Assembly: GCF_016937655.1 (NCBI RefSeq)
Contig: NZ_JAFHKL010000001.1
Coordinates: 1 to 64,000 of the forward strand
DNA: 64,000 nt
Source: Chromobacterium alkanivorans
GTDB taxonomy: Bacteria; Pseudomonadota; Gammaproteobacteria; Burkholderiales; Chromobacteriaceae
Reading direction: 5' to 3'
Part shown: one piece after another, positions 19,827 through 27,635 of the stretch
How positions within the stretch are numbered: position 1 is the first letter of the stretch
Layout: each line of letters opens with the position of its first letter
Made by a program: the position numbers and the translations under genes
The notes under the pieces: model-generated
The model's database searches: none
Told to the model about the DNA's origin: nothing
The model's input: the letters and a program-made list of their open reading frames with translations, nothing else

Positions 19827-19850
19827 AAACGGGGACTTGCGTCCCCGTTT
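19827..19850 (-). terminator. Hairpin between rsfS and rlmH
   Basis: Perfect 10-base arms AAACGGGGAC (19827-19836) and GTCCCCGTTT (19841-19850) around TTGC. On the minus strand it is followed by GCGTTTATT, a modest T-rich tail. It lies 26 bases ahead of the rlmH start, so it could end transcription from rsfS or attenuate rlmH. Confidence 0.6.
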
Positions 19851-19860
19851 CGATGAGCGG

Positions 19861-20008
19861 CTTAGAACCTGTTTACGATCTGCCACGCGTCGGCGATACG
19901 GCGTTGAAACCGTCCTCGAAATGCTCATGCACCACTTGTACATTCCGCTTTCTCAGCCGTTTTCGCCTTGTCCCGCTCTTGCTCGCGAGATCGTAAACAC
20001 GTTCTTAG
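19861..20008. repeat. Dispersed inverted-repeat element, copy A
   Basis: A non-coding element of 148 bases with terminal inverted repeats of 21 bases that agree at 19 positions (outer CTTAGAAC/CTAAGAAC, inner GTTTACGATCT on both ends). Its interior, read on the minus strand, contains CAAGGCGAAAACGGC and GAGCATTTCGAGG, which recur in copies at 40223-40368 and 59808-59960. It starts 10 bases beyond the rsfS stop. No open frame; it looks like a MITE-like or REP-like unit. Confidence 0.8.
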
Positions 20009-20018
20009 CGCAGCCGGA

Positions 20019-20387
20019 TCAGGTCGCCGACCACGGACGGCCGCCGGCCGGCAGGAAGCTGGGCTTCTGGCCGCCCCACAGCGCTTCGATGTCGTAGTAG
20101 TCGCGCACCGCGGGCAGCATCACGTGCACCACCACGTCGCCCGCGTCCACCAGCACCCATTCGCCGCTTTCGTGGCCTTCGCTGCCGACGATGTCCACGC
20201 CGGCTTCCTTCAGCTTGACGTGCACGCTGTTGGCCAGCGCCTTGACCTGGCGGTTGGAGTCGCCGGTGGCCACGATCATGCATTGGAACAGCGAGGTCAG
20301 CTTGCTGGTGTCCAGTTCGATGATGTCTTTGCCCTTGACGTCTTCCAGGGCTTCGATCGCCAGCTTGGCAATGTCTTGCACTTCCAT
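20019..20387 (-). CDS. rsfS: Ribosomal silencing factor RsfS
   Basis: A 122-residue RsfS/YbeB protein that binds L14 on the large subunit and blocks subunit joining in starvation. Family motifs are KGKDIIELDTSKLTSLFQCMIVATGDSNRQVKAL and GEWVLVDAGDVVVHVMLPAVRDYYDIEALWG. It is in the conserved order nadD-rsfS-rlmH. The C-terminus past LWG is slightly longer than in E. coli. Confidence 0.95.
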   Translation of the reverse strand: MEVQDIAKLAIEALEDVKGKDIIELDTSKLTSLFQCMIVATGDSNRQVKALANSVHVKLKEAGVDIVGSEGHESGEWVLVDAGDVVVHVMLPAVRDYYDIEALWGGQKPSFLPAGGRPWSAT

Positions 20388-20561
20388 AATGTCCTTTTCC
20401 TATGCGGGGTCCGCGGCGGCCGGGGCCGACGCAAAGCTGCCGCAAAATGGCGGGCGGAGCCGGCGCGCGCAGCGCGGCGGCAGGCCTGCCGTATTGCTTT
20501 TAAAGTGAATCGCTGCCGGCCGACTGCGGGCGGCCTGGCGGAAAGTGGCCGGACACGGCGG

Positions 20562-21200
20562 CTACACTGTCTGGTATAGCCGGTGTTGGCGGATATAGGC
20601 CAGCACCGCGGGCGGCAGCACATCGTCCACCGCGTCGCCGCGCGCCAGGCGCTGGCGGATGTCGGTGGCCGCGATGTCCACCGGCGGCAAGGCCAAGGGG
20701 CGGATTGTACCGGATGCGGTTCGATTTGAAAAATCAGAGACTTGCCGGGCGCGCCATAAGGCTTGCACCGGCGCCGGCAGCGAGGCCGGATCGAAGCCGG
20801 GGCGCAAGGCCACGGCCAGGTTGGCGAAACGCAACAGTTCGTCCCAGCGCTTCCAGGTATGCAGCCCGGCCAGCGAGTCGCCGCCGATCAAAAACCACAG
20901 TTCGGCGTCCGCGCCCAGTTCTGCGCGCAGCTCTTCCAGGGTGTCTATGGTGTAGGCGGCGCCGGGGCGGCGCACTTCGCGTTCGTCCACCGTCAGCAGC
21001 GGCCGATCCGCCGCCGCCAGCTTCGCCATGGCCAGCCGTTGCGCCGGCGCGGCGTGCGGGCCCTGGCTGCGGTGATAGGGCCGGCCGGCCGGAATCAGCC
21101 TGACCTGGTCCAGCGCCAGCTCCGCGGCGAAGGCGTCGGCCATGCGCAGGTGGGCGTTGTGGATGGGGTCGAAGGTGCCGCCGAACAGGCCCAGGCGCAA
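20562..21200 (-). CDS. nadD: Nicotinate-nucleotide adenylyltransferase
   Basis: A 212-residue enzyme that adenylates nicotinate mononucleotide in NAD synthesis. The nucleotidyltransferase signature GGTFDPIHNAHL is at the N-terminus and the C-terminal motif reads VDIAATDIRQRLARGD, in place of the usual ISST-x-IR. WFLIGGDSLAGLHTWKRWDELL is also typical. It starts 4 bases after the carbonic anhydrase stop; a 174-base gap separates it from rsfS. Confidence 0.95.
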   Translation of the reverse strand: MRLGLFGGTFDPIHNAHLRMADAFAAELALDQVRLIPAGRPYHRSQGPHAAPAQRLAMAKLAAADRPLLTVDEREVRRPGAAYTIDTLEELRAELGADAELWFLIGGDSLAGLHTWKRWDELLRFANLAVALRPGFDPASLPAPVQALWRARQVSDFSNRTASGTIRPLALPPVDIAATDIRQRLARGDAVDDVLPPAVLAYIRQHRLYQTV

Positions 21201-21204
21201 GGGC

Positions 21205-21783
21205 TTACTCCAGCGCGTCGTCGTTCTGGTAGCCGTCGACGATGACTTCCAGCCGGCCGGTGGACGGATGGATCACCATGCCGTGCACCGGCACGTCCTT
21301 GGGCATCAGCGGGTGGTTGCGGATGGTGTGCACGGTGTGGCGCACGCTGTCGGACACGTTGTCGAAGCCCTTCAGCCAGCCGTCCAGATCGATGCCGGCG
21401 GCGCGCAAGGTGGCGATGGTGTCTTCCGACACGCCGCGTTCCATCGCGTGGTCCAGCACGCGCTGCGGATCGACCGCGCGCATGCCGCAGTCGCGGTGGG
21501 CGACCACGCAGATTTCGTCGGCGCGCAGTTCGTACACCGCCATGATCAGGCTGCGCATCACCGAACCCCACGGGTGGGTGATCAGCGCGCCGGCGTTCTT
21601 GATCAGCTTGGCGTCGCCGTTCTTCAGGCCCATGGCCTTGGGCAGCAGTTCCACCAGCCGCGCGTCCATACAGGCCAGCACGGCCAGGCCCTTGCCGGGG
21701 AATTTGTCGGTCTTGAATTGCTCGTATTCGCGGTTTTCCACGAAGTGGCGATTGTGTTCGAGCAGAGCGCTTAATCTATCCAT
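21205..21783 (-). CDS. can: Beta-class carbonic anhydrase
   Basis: A 192-residue beta-carbonic anhydrase, interconverting CO2 and bicarbonate. The zinc ligands and catalytic dyad are visible: Cys38, Asp40 and Arg42 in ACMDARL, His96 and Cys99 in VVAHRDCGM. The short length and the GALITHPWGSVMRSL segment place it with the compact bacterial class rather than E. coli Can itself, so the symbol is by function. It is first in the leftward run ending at rlmH. Confidence 0.88.
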   Translation of the reverse strand: MDRLSALLEHNRHFVENREYEQFKTDKFPGKGLAVLACMDARLVELLPKAMGLKNGDAKLIKNAGALITHPWGSVMRSLIMAVYELRADEICVVAHRDCGMRAVDPQRVLDHAMERGVSEDTIATLRAAGIDLDGWLKGFDNVSDSVRHTVHTIRNHPLMPKDVPVHGMVIHPSTGRLEVIVDGYQNDDALE

Positions 21784-21801
21784 GATGGCAATCTCCTACT
21801 G

Positions 21802-21859
21802 AGAGTCTGTTCATCAGCGTTCTGACGCGGCGGCGGCAAAAGGATCATGGACAGGCTCT
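21802..21859. repeat. Short inverted-repeat element upstream of the carbonic anhydrase gene
   Basis: Arms AGAGTCTGTTCAT (21802-21814) and ATGGACAGGCTCT (21847-21859) pair at 11 of 13 positions across a 32-base GC-rich interior. It lies 18 bases upstream of the carbonic anhydrase start, in the 262-base gap before the DUF2804 gene. There is no T-run, so it is not an obvious terminator; it may be a small mobile or REP-like unit. Confidence 0.5.
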
Positions 21860-21960
21860 GGACGGTTTGTCAGGTTTGGGCGTTTAGAGAGAATACTCGG
21901 TTGCGGGCGCATCCTACCACTGTTGTTCCCGCCGGTCTTGTGTTTTCGCAAAACGGGGAT

Positions 21961-21981
21961 TTCCCTGGCTACAGCAGGGAA
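21961..21981 (-). terminator. Possible terminator after the DUF2804 gene
   Basis: A 7-base stem TTCCCTG/CAGGGAA with a 7-base loop, 64 bases past the stop of the leftward DUF2804 gene; CCCCGTTTTG follows on the minus strand. Weak. Confidence 0.3.
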
Positions 21982-22045
21982 TTGCGATGAACTTCAGACA
22001 ATGGCGGCGAATGGTCGTTGGCTTGCGACATCGAGCGGGCTACGT

Positions 22046-23083
22046 TCACCAACGCGACAGATGGTCCTCGGTCACGCCCAGCAAATCGCTGACCACATGG
22101 TCGGCGCCGCCGTCCGGGTCGCGAATCCGGCCGTTGAAACGGCCGATGGGCTGTACGTAGCGGCTGGCGGCGATCAGCAGATTCTTGTCTTCGCGCCGCG
22201 CGCCTTCCGGCGCGAAGCTCAGGTCCAGCAGGCCGTTGTCGCTGCGCATGCGCCAGCCCTGCAGCGGATCGTCCGGCTGGTAGTCGAAGCTGACCGGCCC
22301 CAGCCGGATCAGCTTGCCGCGCAGCCAGGCGGCGTTTTCGGTATCGCCCATATAGCCTTGCTGCAGATTGAAGCCCAGTTCCAGCGAATGCGCGCTGGCC
22401 CAGCGCCAGCGGGTTTCCCTCGCCAGCAGGCCGTTGGAGTAGTCCAGCGCCGCCACCGCGCCGTCCAGCGAATAGCGCCGGTCCTGGCAGTCGGCGAAGC
22501 CGCTGATCCGGAGGCCGCCGCTCTTATGGGTGGAGTGGGCCAGCCAGTTGGCCGGCGCGATCACCGCCAGCACCGGCGGCATGTCCGTCAACTGGATATG
22601 CGCGGCCACTTTCAACTGCGGCGAGTCCACCGCCAGTTCCAGCCGCTCGCCGTCGCGGCGGAAACTCAGCCGGCAGCGGCCGGCCTGGAAGGAGGCGTCG
22701 CCGAAGGCGCGGTCCTCTATCCGGGTGGACAGGCCGGGCAGGCCGTTGGCGCTGGCGGCGGCGATGACTTCGCCGCTCTTGCGGTCGAACAGATAGGCGA
22801 AAGCGGTGCCGGTCCAGCCGACGTCGACAATGGCGACGCCGATGAAAAAGGCCGGGTGGGCGATGGCCGCGTACTGCCAGCGCTTGTGATGCAGCCGGCG
22901 CGTCAGCCGTTGATAGGGCGTGGTTTTCAGCGCGCGCCAGTCCAGCCGGTCGATGATGCCCTGATATACGCCGAAGGCGGGGATGCCGCGTTCGTGCACC
23001 AACTGCCTGGGGGCGGGCGGGAGGAGGGTGGAGGCCATGGCGGTGCTGGGCCGGGTCGGCGCCGCGGCTGAAAATAGGTTCAT
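22046..23083 (-). CDS. DUF2804 domain-containing protein
   Basis: A 345-residue protein matching DUF2804: PAPRQLVHERGIPAFGVYQG near the N-terminus, KRWQYAAIAHPAFFIGVAIVDVGWTGTAFAYLFD, and a second half with DCQDRRYSLDGAVAALDYSNGLLARETRWRWASA. No signal peptide or membrane helix is evident. The fold is reminiscent of lipocalin-like beta-barrels that bind hydrophobic ligands, but no function is established. It is divergent from the sulfur operon and about 160 bases from the regulator's start. Confidence 0.8.
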   Translation of the reverse strand: MNLFSAAAPTRPSTAMASTLLPPAPRQLVHERGIPAFGVYQGIIDRLDWRALKTTPYQRLTRRLHHKRWQYAAIAHPAFFIGVAIVDVGWTGTAFAYLFDRKSGEVIAAASANGLPGLSTRIEDRAFGDASFQAGRCRLSFRRDGERLELAVDSPQLKVAAHIQLTDMPPVLAVIAPANWLAHSTHKSGGLRISGFADCQDRRYSLDGAVAALDYSNGLLARETRWRWASAHSLELGFNLQQGYMGDTENAAWLRGKLIRLGPVSFDYQPDDPLQGWRMRSDNGLLDLSFAPEGARREDKNLLIAASRYVQPIGRFNGRIRDPDGGADHVVSDLLGVTEDHLSRW

Positions 23084-23184
23084 GGCCTTGAGTCTACAAC
23101 AGTTTTTCCCGGCGCGATGGTGACTGATAGGCCATGTGGCGGCGGGCGGACTACTGTGGCGCGGCGGTAACAGTTGGTTGATTT

Positions 23185-23208
23185 ACATTATATTATAAAA
23201 CATAATGT
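23185..23208. promoter_or_regulatory. Operator-like palindrome in front of the BigR-like regulator
   Basis: An AT-rich inverted repeat (ACATTATAT, 6-base centre, ACATAATGT; 8 of 9 positions pair) lies 36 bases ahead of the regulator's start, in the middle of a short AT-rich island that also supplies -10-like TATATTATAAAA. Its size and symmetry suit an ArsR-family dimer, so autoregulation of the operon is likely. Binding is inferred. Confidence 0.7.
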
Positions 23209-23243
23209 TTGCGACGCCGGAAAGCCGGCGCGGGAGAACGAAT

Positions 23244-23558
23244 ATGGATTTGAACATGCTGCGCGCCAATGCCGGTCGCGCCGCCTTGTTGTTGAAGGGC
23301 CTGGCCAACGAGGACAGGCTGCTGCTGCTGTGCCAGTTGGTGGACGGCGAGAAGTCGGTGTCTGAGCTGGAGCGTTTGACCGGCATTCGCCAGCCTTCTT
23401 TGTCGCAGCAGCTGGGCGTGTTGCGCAATGAAGGCCTGGTGGCGACGCGGCGCGAAGGCAAATGGGTGTATTACAGCGTGGCCAGCGCCGACGCCCTGGC
23501 CTTGCTGAACGCCTTGCACGCCTTGTTCTGCGCCGACCAGCCGGCGGGAGCGGCGTGA
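23244..23558 (+). CDS. ArsR-family regulator, BigR/SqrR-like persulfide sensor
   Basis: A 104-residue winged-helix repressor. The recognition region is LERLTGIRQPSLSQQLGVLRNEGLVATRREGKWVYYSV. It carries exactly two cysteines, Cys30 (LLLCQLVDGE) and Cys96 (LFCADQ), 66 residues apart. This is the same separation as the redox pair Cys38/Cys104 of Xylella BigR, which forms a disulfide or polysulfide bridge on sensing sulfide. The metal-binding ELCVCDL motif of arsenic sensors is absent. The ATG at 23244 has GGGAG upstream. It overlaps the downstream YeeE gene (TGATG) and likely represses it. Confidence 0.85.
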   Translation: MDLNMLRANAGRAALLLKGLANEDRLLLLCQLVDGEKSVSELERLTGIRQPSLSQQLGVLRNEGLVATRREGKWVYYSVASADALALLNALHALFCADQPAGAA

Positions 23559-23989
23559 TGGCCGCGGATTGGGCGGCGTTCACGCCGTGGCCCGCCTTGG
23601 CGGGCGGGGCGTTGATCGGCGCGGCGGCGGCTTGGCTGGCTCTGTTGCATGGTCGCGTCGCCGGCATCAGCGGCATGCTGGGCGGCTTGTTGGAGCGGCG
23701 GGCGGACTGGCGCGCGCGCTTGGCCTTTCTCTTGGGCCTGACGGCGGCGCCGGCTTTGTGGTGGCTGGCTGCGGGCGAATTGCCCGTCGTCAAGATCGAG
23801 GCCGGCGGCTTGCGCTTGCTGGCCGCCGGCCTGCTGGTGGGCGTCGGCGCGGGTCTGGGTTCCGGCTGCACCAGCGGCCACGGCGTCTGCGGCCTGGCGC
23901 GCTTATCGCCGCGCTCGCTGGCGGCGACGGCGGCCTTCATGTTTGCCGGCTTCGTCACCGTGGCCGCGGTTCGACATTGGGGGGCGTGA
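23558..23989 (+). CDS. YeeE/YedE-family sulfur transporter, N-terminal half protein
   Basis: A 143-residue membrane protein covering the first half of a YeeE/YedE (TsuA-like) transporter. It has about four hydrophobic segments and the conserved cysteine motif GSGCTSGHGVCGLARLS (Cys104 and Cys111), the kind of cysteines that relay thiosulfate in TsuA. It overlaps the regulator gene at its start and the second half protein at its end. The two halves together equal one full-length transporter. Substrate (thiosulfate or other reduced sulfur) is inferred from family and regulator. Confidence 0.85.
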   Translation: MAADWAAFTPWPALAGGALIGAAAAWLALLHGRVAGISGMLGGLLERRADWRARLAFLLGLTAAPALWWLAAGELPVVKIEAGGLRLLAAGLLVGVGAGLGSGCTSGHGVCGLARLSPRSLAATAAFMFAGFVTVAAVRHWGA

Positions 23990-24420
23990 AGGTGGCGGCG
24001 GAGTGGAAACGATTGTTGTCGATGGCGGGCGCGGGCCTGTTGTTCGGCCTGGGCTTGTTGCTGTCCGGCATGGCCAATCCGGCCAAGGTGCTGGCCTTTC
24101 TTGACCTGGGCGGCGCCTGGGATCCCAGCCTGGCGCTGGTGATGGCCGGAGCCGTCGCCGCGGCCTGGCCGGCCTTCCGTCTGGCCGAGCGCCGCCCGCG
24201 CGCGTTCCTGGGCGAGCCGGCGCGGTGGCCGGCCAAGACGCCGCTGACGCGCCGGCTGATCGGCGGCGCTCTACTGTTCGGCGCAGGTTGGGGCCTGGCC
24301 GGCCTCTGTCCGGGGCCGGCCTTGCTGCTGGGCGGCATGGCGTCGCCGCTGAGCCTATGGTTTTTGCCGGCGATGGCGGCCGGCCTGTGGCTGGCCGGAC
24401 GATGGGAGCGGCGCGGATGA
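23986..24420 (+). CDS. YeeE/YedE-family (DUF6691) protein, C-terminal half
   Basis: A 144-residue membrane protein starting at a GTG at 23986 that overlaps the previous stop. It contains GLLFGLGLLLSGMANPAKVLAFLDL, the signature of the second YeeE/YedE half, and GLCPGPALL with its conserved cysteine. It pairs with the preceding protein to complete the transporter. Its end overlaps the SulP start (ATGA), so four genes are coupled in a row. Confidence 0.83.
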   Translation: MKVAAEWKRLLSMAGAGLLFGLGLLLSGMANPAKVLAFLDLGGAWDPSLALVMAGAVAAAWPAFRLAERRPRAFLGEPARWPAKTPLTRRLIGGALLFGAGWGLAGLCPGPALLLGGMASPLSLWFLPAMAAGLWLAGRWERRG

Positions 24421-26141
24421 GGCTCTGGCTGCCTGCCTGGCTGCGCGGCTACCGGCGCGCCTACTTGCCGGGCGATCTGGGCGCGGGCCTGGTGGTGACC
24501 TTGCTGCTGGCGCCGCAAGGGCTGGCTTACGCGCTGGTGGCCGGCCTGCCGGCGCAGGCGGGCTTGTACGCCAGCATCGCGCCCTTGCTGATTTACGCGC
24601 TGGCCGGGCGCAGTCACGCGCAGTCGGTGGGGCCGATGGCGATGACGTCCTTATTGGTGGCGGCCACGCTGGCGCGCTTGGCCGAGCCGGGCTCGGGCGA
24701 TTATCTGGCGTTGGCCATCGGCCTGGCGCTGCTGTCCGGCGCGATGCTGGCGGCGCTCGGCCTGCTGCGGCTGGGTTTCGTCGCCGATCTCTTGTCCGAA
24801 CCGGTGCTGGCGGCCTTCACCTCGGCGTCGGCCTTGCTGATCGTGCTGTCGCAGCTGGGGCCCTTGCTGGGCGTGCAGGCCGGCGGCGCGTCCTTGCCGC
24901 AGCTGCTGGCCGGTCTGTGGCGGGCGGCCGGCGGGCTCAATCCGGCGGCGTTGTTGTTCGGCGCGACGGCGCTGGTCTTGCTGCTGCTGGCGCGCTGGTT
25001 GGGCGATCCGCTGTTGCGCCGCTGCGGCCTGCGCGCGCCGACGCGGCAACTGTGGCTGCGTCTGGCGCCGTTGCTGGCGGTGCTGCTGGGCATGGCGCTG
25101 GTGGCCGGCCAGGGTCTGCGCGCCGCCTTGCCGGTGGTGGGCGAAATTCCGCCGGGTCTGCCGACGCCGACCTGGCCGGGCCTGAGTCTGGAGCAGTGGT
25201 CGCAGTTGGCGCTGCCGGCCTTTTTCATCGCCTTGATCAATTACGTGCAAAGCCTGGCGGTGGCCCAGGCGCTGGCGCAAGACCGCGGCGACGAAGTGGA
25301 TCCGGACCGGGAGCTGCTGGCGCTGGGCCTGTGCAATATCGGCGCCGGCCTGTCCGGCGGCTTTCCGGTCACCGGCGGCCTGACCCGCTCCATGGTCAAC
25401 GCCGAAGCCGGCGCCCAGACTCAGCTGGCCTCGGTGGTCGCCGCCCTGGGCATCATGCTGCTGGCCAGCTTCGCCGCCGGCGCGCTGGCCCTGCTGCCGC
25501 TGGCGGTGCTGGCGGCGATGATCATCGCCTCGGTCAGCGCCATGATACGTTTCGACAGCCTGAGGCTGGCCTGGCGCGTCGACCGCGCCGACGCGGCGGC
25601 CTTCGCGCTGACTTTCATGCTGGTGCTGTGGCTGGGGGTGGATTCCGGCATCGTCGCCGGCGTGCTGATGTCGCTGGCCGCGATGCTGTGGCGCAGCAGC
25701 CGGCCGCACATCGCGGAACTGGGCCGCTTGCCGGGCAGTCATCATTTCCGCAACCGGCTGCGCTTCGCGGTGGAGCGCCTGCCCGGCGCTTTGTTTCTGC
25801 GCGTCGACGAAAGCCTGTTCTTCGGCAACGCCCGCCAGGTGCGCGGCGAGGCGCTGCGCCGGCTGGCCGCCCAGGACGGAACCACGCGGCTGGTGTTGAT
25901 CATGAGCGCGGTCAACCGCGTGGATACCAGCGCCTTGCTGATGCTGGCGCGGCTGGACGCGGAACTGACGGCGCGCGGGGTGACGCTGCACCTGGCCGAG
26001 ATCAAGGGGCCGGTGGCGCAGCGGATGGAGGGCGGCGGCCTGCTGGCCGGTTTCGCCGGGCGCGTGCACCTGAGCGCGCAGGCGGCGTGGGAGGCGCTGG
26101 CCGCGACGCCGCCGGACGGCGGGGAAGCTCATACTCTTTGA
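24417..26141 (+). CDS. SulP-family anion transporter with STAS domain
   Basis: A 574-residue SLC26/SulP protein. The transmembrane part (about residues 10-420) begins with GYRRAYLPGDLGAGLVVTLLLAPQGLAYALVAGLPAQAGLYASI, the family signature. The C-terminal STAS domain (about 440-560) contains RLVLIMSAVNRVDTSALLML. SulP proteins carry sulfate, bicarbonate or other anions. Its place as the last gene of a BigR-like operon favours sulfate or another oxidised sulfur anion, possibly as exit route for oxidation product; direction and substrate are inferred. Confidence 0.9.
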   Translation: MRLWLPAWLRGYRRAYLPGDLGAGLVVTLLLAPQGLAYALVAGLPAQAGLYASIAPLLIYALAGRSHAQSVGPMAMTSLLVAATLARLAEPGSGDYLALAIGLALLSGAMLAALGLLRLGFVADLLSEPVLAAFTSASALLIVLSQLGPLLGVQAGGASLPQLLAGLWRAAGGLNPAALLFGATALVLLLLARWLGDPLLRRCGLRAPTRQLWLRLAPLLAVLLGMALVAGQGLRAALPVVGEIPPGLPTPTWPGLSLEQWSQLALPAFFIALINYVQSLAVAQALAQDRGDEVDPDRELLALGLCNIGAGLSGGFPVTGGLTRSMVNAEAGAQTQLASVVAALGIMLLASFAAGALALLPLAVLAAMIIASVSAMIRFDSLRLAWRVDRADAAAFALTFMLVLWLGVDSGIVAGVLMSLAAMLWRSSRPHIAELGRLPGSHHFRNRLRFAVERLPGALFLRVDESLFFGNARQVRGEALRRLAAQDGTTRLVLIMSAVNRVDTSALLMLARLDAELTARGVTLHLAEIKGPVAQRMEGGGLLAGFAGRVHLSAQAAWEALAATPPDGGEAHTL

Positions 26142-26198
26142 CAGTTGATGTTGCGCCGCCTCATGCAACTTGTGGCCGATCATGGCTATCATAGCCGG

Positions 26199-27635
26199 AT
26201 GACCAAACAGACCCTGCTGGCCGGCGTGCTGGCGCTGAGCTTGTTGCACCCGTCCGTCAGTTACGCCGATTTGCCCGATCTGGGCGAGGTGTCGGACGCC
26301 TCGCTGACGCTGGCGGACGAGAACCGCATCGGCCGCCAGGCCTGGCGCGCGATGCTGGAGGCCGGCGACATCGTCGACGACCAGGAGGTCAACGATTACC
26401 TCAACGATATCGGCGGCCGCCTGTCCAGCGGCGTCAAACTGCCCGGCGTCGGCTTCACCTATTTCTGCGTCAACGATCGCGGCATCAACGCCTTCGCCAT
26501 GCCCGGCGGCTACATCGGCATCAATATCGGCCTGCTGCTGGCGACCCAGAGCGAGGGCGAGCTCGCCTCGGTGCTGGGCCACGAAACCGCCCACGTCGCC
26601 CAGCGCCACATCGCGCGGATGAAGGCGGCCAGCAGCGCCACCAGCCCCTTGTTGCTGCTGGGCACCATCATCGCCGCCGCGCTGGCGGCCAAGGCCGGCA
26701 GCGGCCAGGGCGCGATGGGGGTGGTTTCCGCCGGCATGGGCCTGTCGATTTCCAATCAATTGGCGTTTTCGCGCGATTTCGAACGCGAGGCCGACCGCGT
26801 CGGCATGCAGTATATGAGCCAGGCCGGCTTCGACGTGCGCAGCATGCCGGCCTTCTTCCAGCGCTTGCAGCAGAACGAGCGCTACAGCGACAACGCGGCG
26901 CTGGCCTTTCTGCGCACCCACCCGGTGACGCTGGAGCGCATCAGCGAAGCGGAGAACCGCGCGCTGGACTATCCGGTGAAGATGCGCGCCGACAGCGTCG
27001 ATTATCTGTTGGTTCGCGAGAAGCTGCGCGCCTCGACGCTGACGCCGGACGAGGGGCAGCGCTATTACGAGGCGGCGCTGGACCGCGGCCTGTACCTGAA
27101 CGAGGGCGCGCAATGGTATGGTCTGGCTCAGATCAAGCTGCGTCAGCGCGACGTCGCCGGCGCGCGCCAGGCGCTGGCCAAGGCGCGGGCCAAGCTGCCG
27201 GACCACCCGATGCTGTGGGGTTTGGACGTGGCGATAGAACACGAACGCAAGGACTGGGCCGCCGCCCGCAACGCGGCGCGCGCCGGGCTGGCCCGTTTTC
27301 CGCAAAGCCTGTCGCTGCAACTGCTGGATATCGACGTCGCCGTCGCCAGCGGCGACAGCCAGGGCGCGCTGAGCCTGATCAAGACTCAGTTGAACCGCCA
27401 TCCGGACAATCCGGGGCTGTATCGGCGCCAGGCCAGCTTGTACGCCGACCGCGATCCGCTGCGCTACCACGCGGCGCTGGGCAACGCCTTCTATCATGAG
27501 CAGCGCTACCAGCCGGCGATGGAGCAGTTCCAGCTGGCCAGCAAGGCCAAGGGCGACGACTTCTACCTGCGCTCCTCAATCGAAGCGCGCATCCGCGAAC
27601 TGGACCGCCTGGTTCGCGAGGAGAGGAAGAAGTAA
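26199..27635 (+). CDS. bepA: BepA-like periplasmic M48 metalloprotease with TPR domain
   Basis: A 478-residue exported zinc protease that in E. coli oversees outer-membrane protein (LptD/BAM) assembly and degrades misfolded ones. The ATG at 26199 gives a clean signal peptide (MTKQTLLAGVLALSLLHPSVSYA). The HETAH zinc motif is at residues 128-132, and the third ligand is in FEREADRVGMQYM. MPGGYIGINIGLLL is typical of the family. The second half (from about 300) is helical TPR repeats. It is 57 bases after SulP and may be read from the same transcript, although no functional link is evident. Confidence 0.92.
   Translation: MTKQTLLAGVLALSLLHPSVSYADLPDLGEVSDASLTLADENRIGRQAWRAMLEAGDIVDDQEVNDYLNDIGGRLSSGVKLPGVGFTYFCVNDRGINAFAMPGGYIGINIGLLLATQSEGELASVLGHETAHVAQRHIARMKAASSATSPLLLLGTIIAAALAAKAGSGQGAMGVVSAGMGLSISNQLAFSRDFEREADRVGMQYMSQAGFDVRSMPAFFQRLQQNERYSDNAALAFLRTHPVTLERISEAENRALDYPVKMRADSVDYLLVREKLRASTLTPDEGQRYYEAALDRGLYLNEGAQWYGLAQIKLRQRDVAGARQALAKARAKLPDHPMLWGLDVAIEHERKDWAAARNAARAGLARFPQSLSLQLLDIDVAVASGDSQGALSLIKTQLNRHPDNPGLYRRQASLYADRDPLRYHAALGNAFYHEQRYQPAMEQFQLASKAKGDDFYLRSSIEARIRELDRLVREERKK

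Noticed and set aside
21923-23071. Open frame of 382 codons on the plus strand opposite the DUF2804 gene
   Set aside because: Arg/Ala/Gln-rich with no domain, whereas the minus-strand product shows DUF2804 motifs.
26145-26198. Upstream starts (TTG 26145, ATG 26148) for the BepA-like protease
   Set aside because: They add residues before a clean signal peptide that starts at 26199, which would spoil export.
24651-27497. Open frame of about 950 codons on the minus strand opposite sulP and bepA
   Set aside because: Gln/Arg/His-rich low-complexity translation with no recognisable fold; the plus-strand genes are clear.
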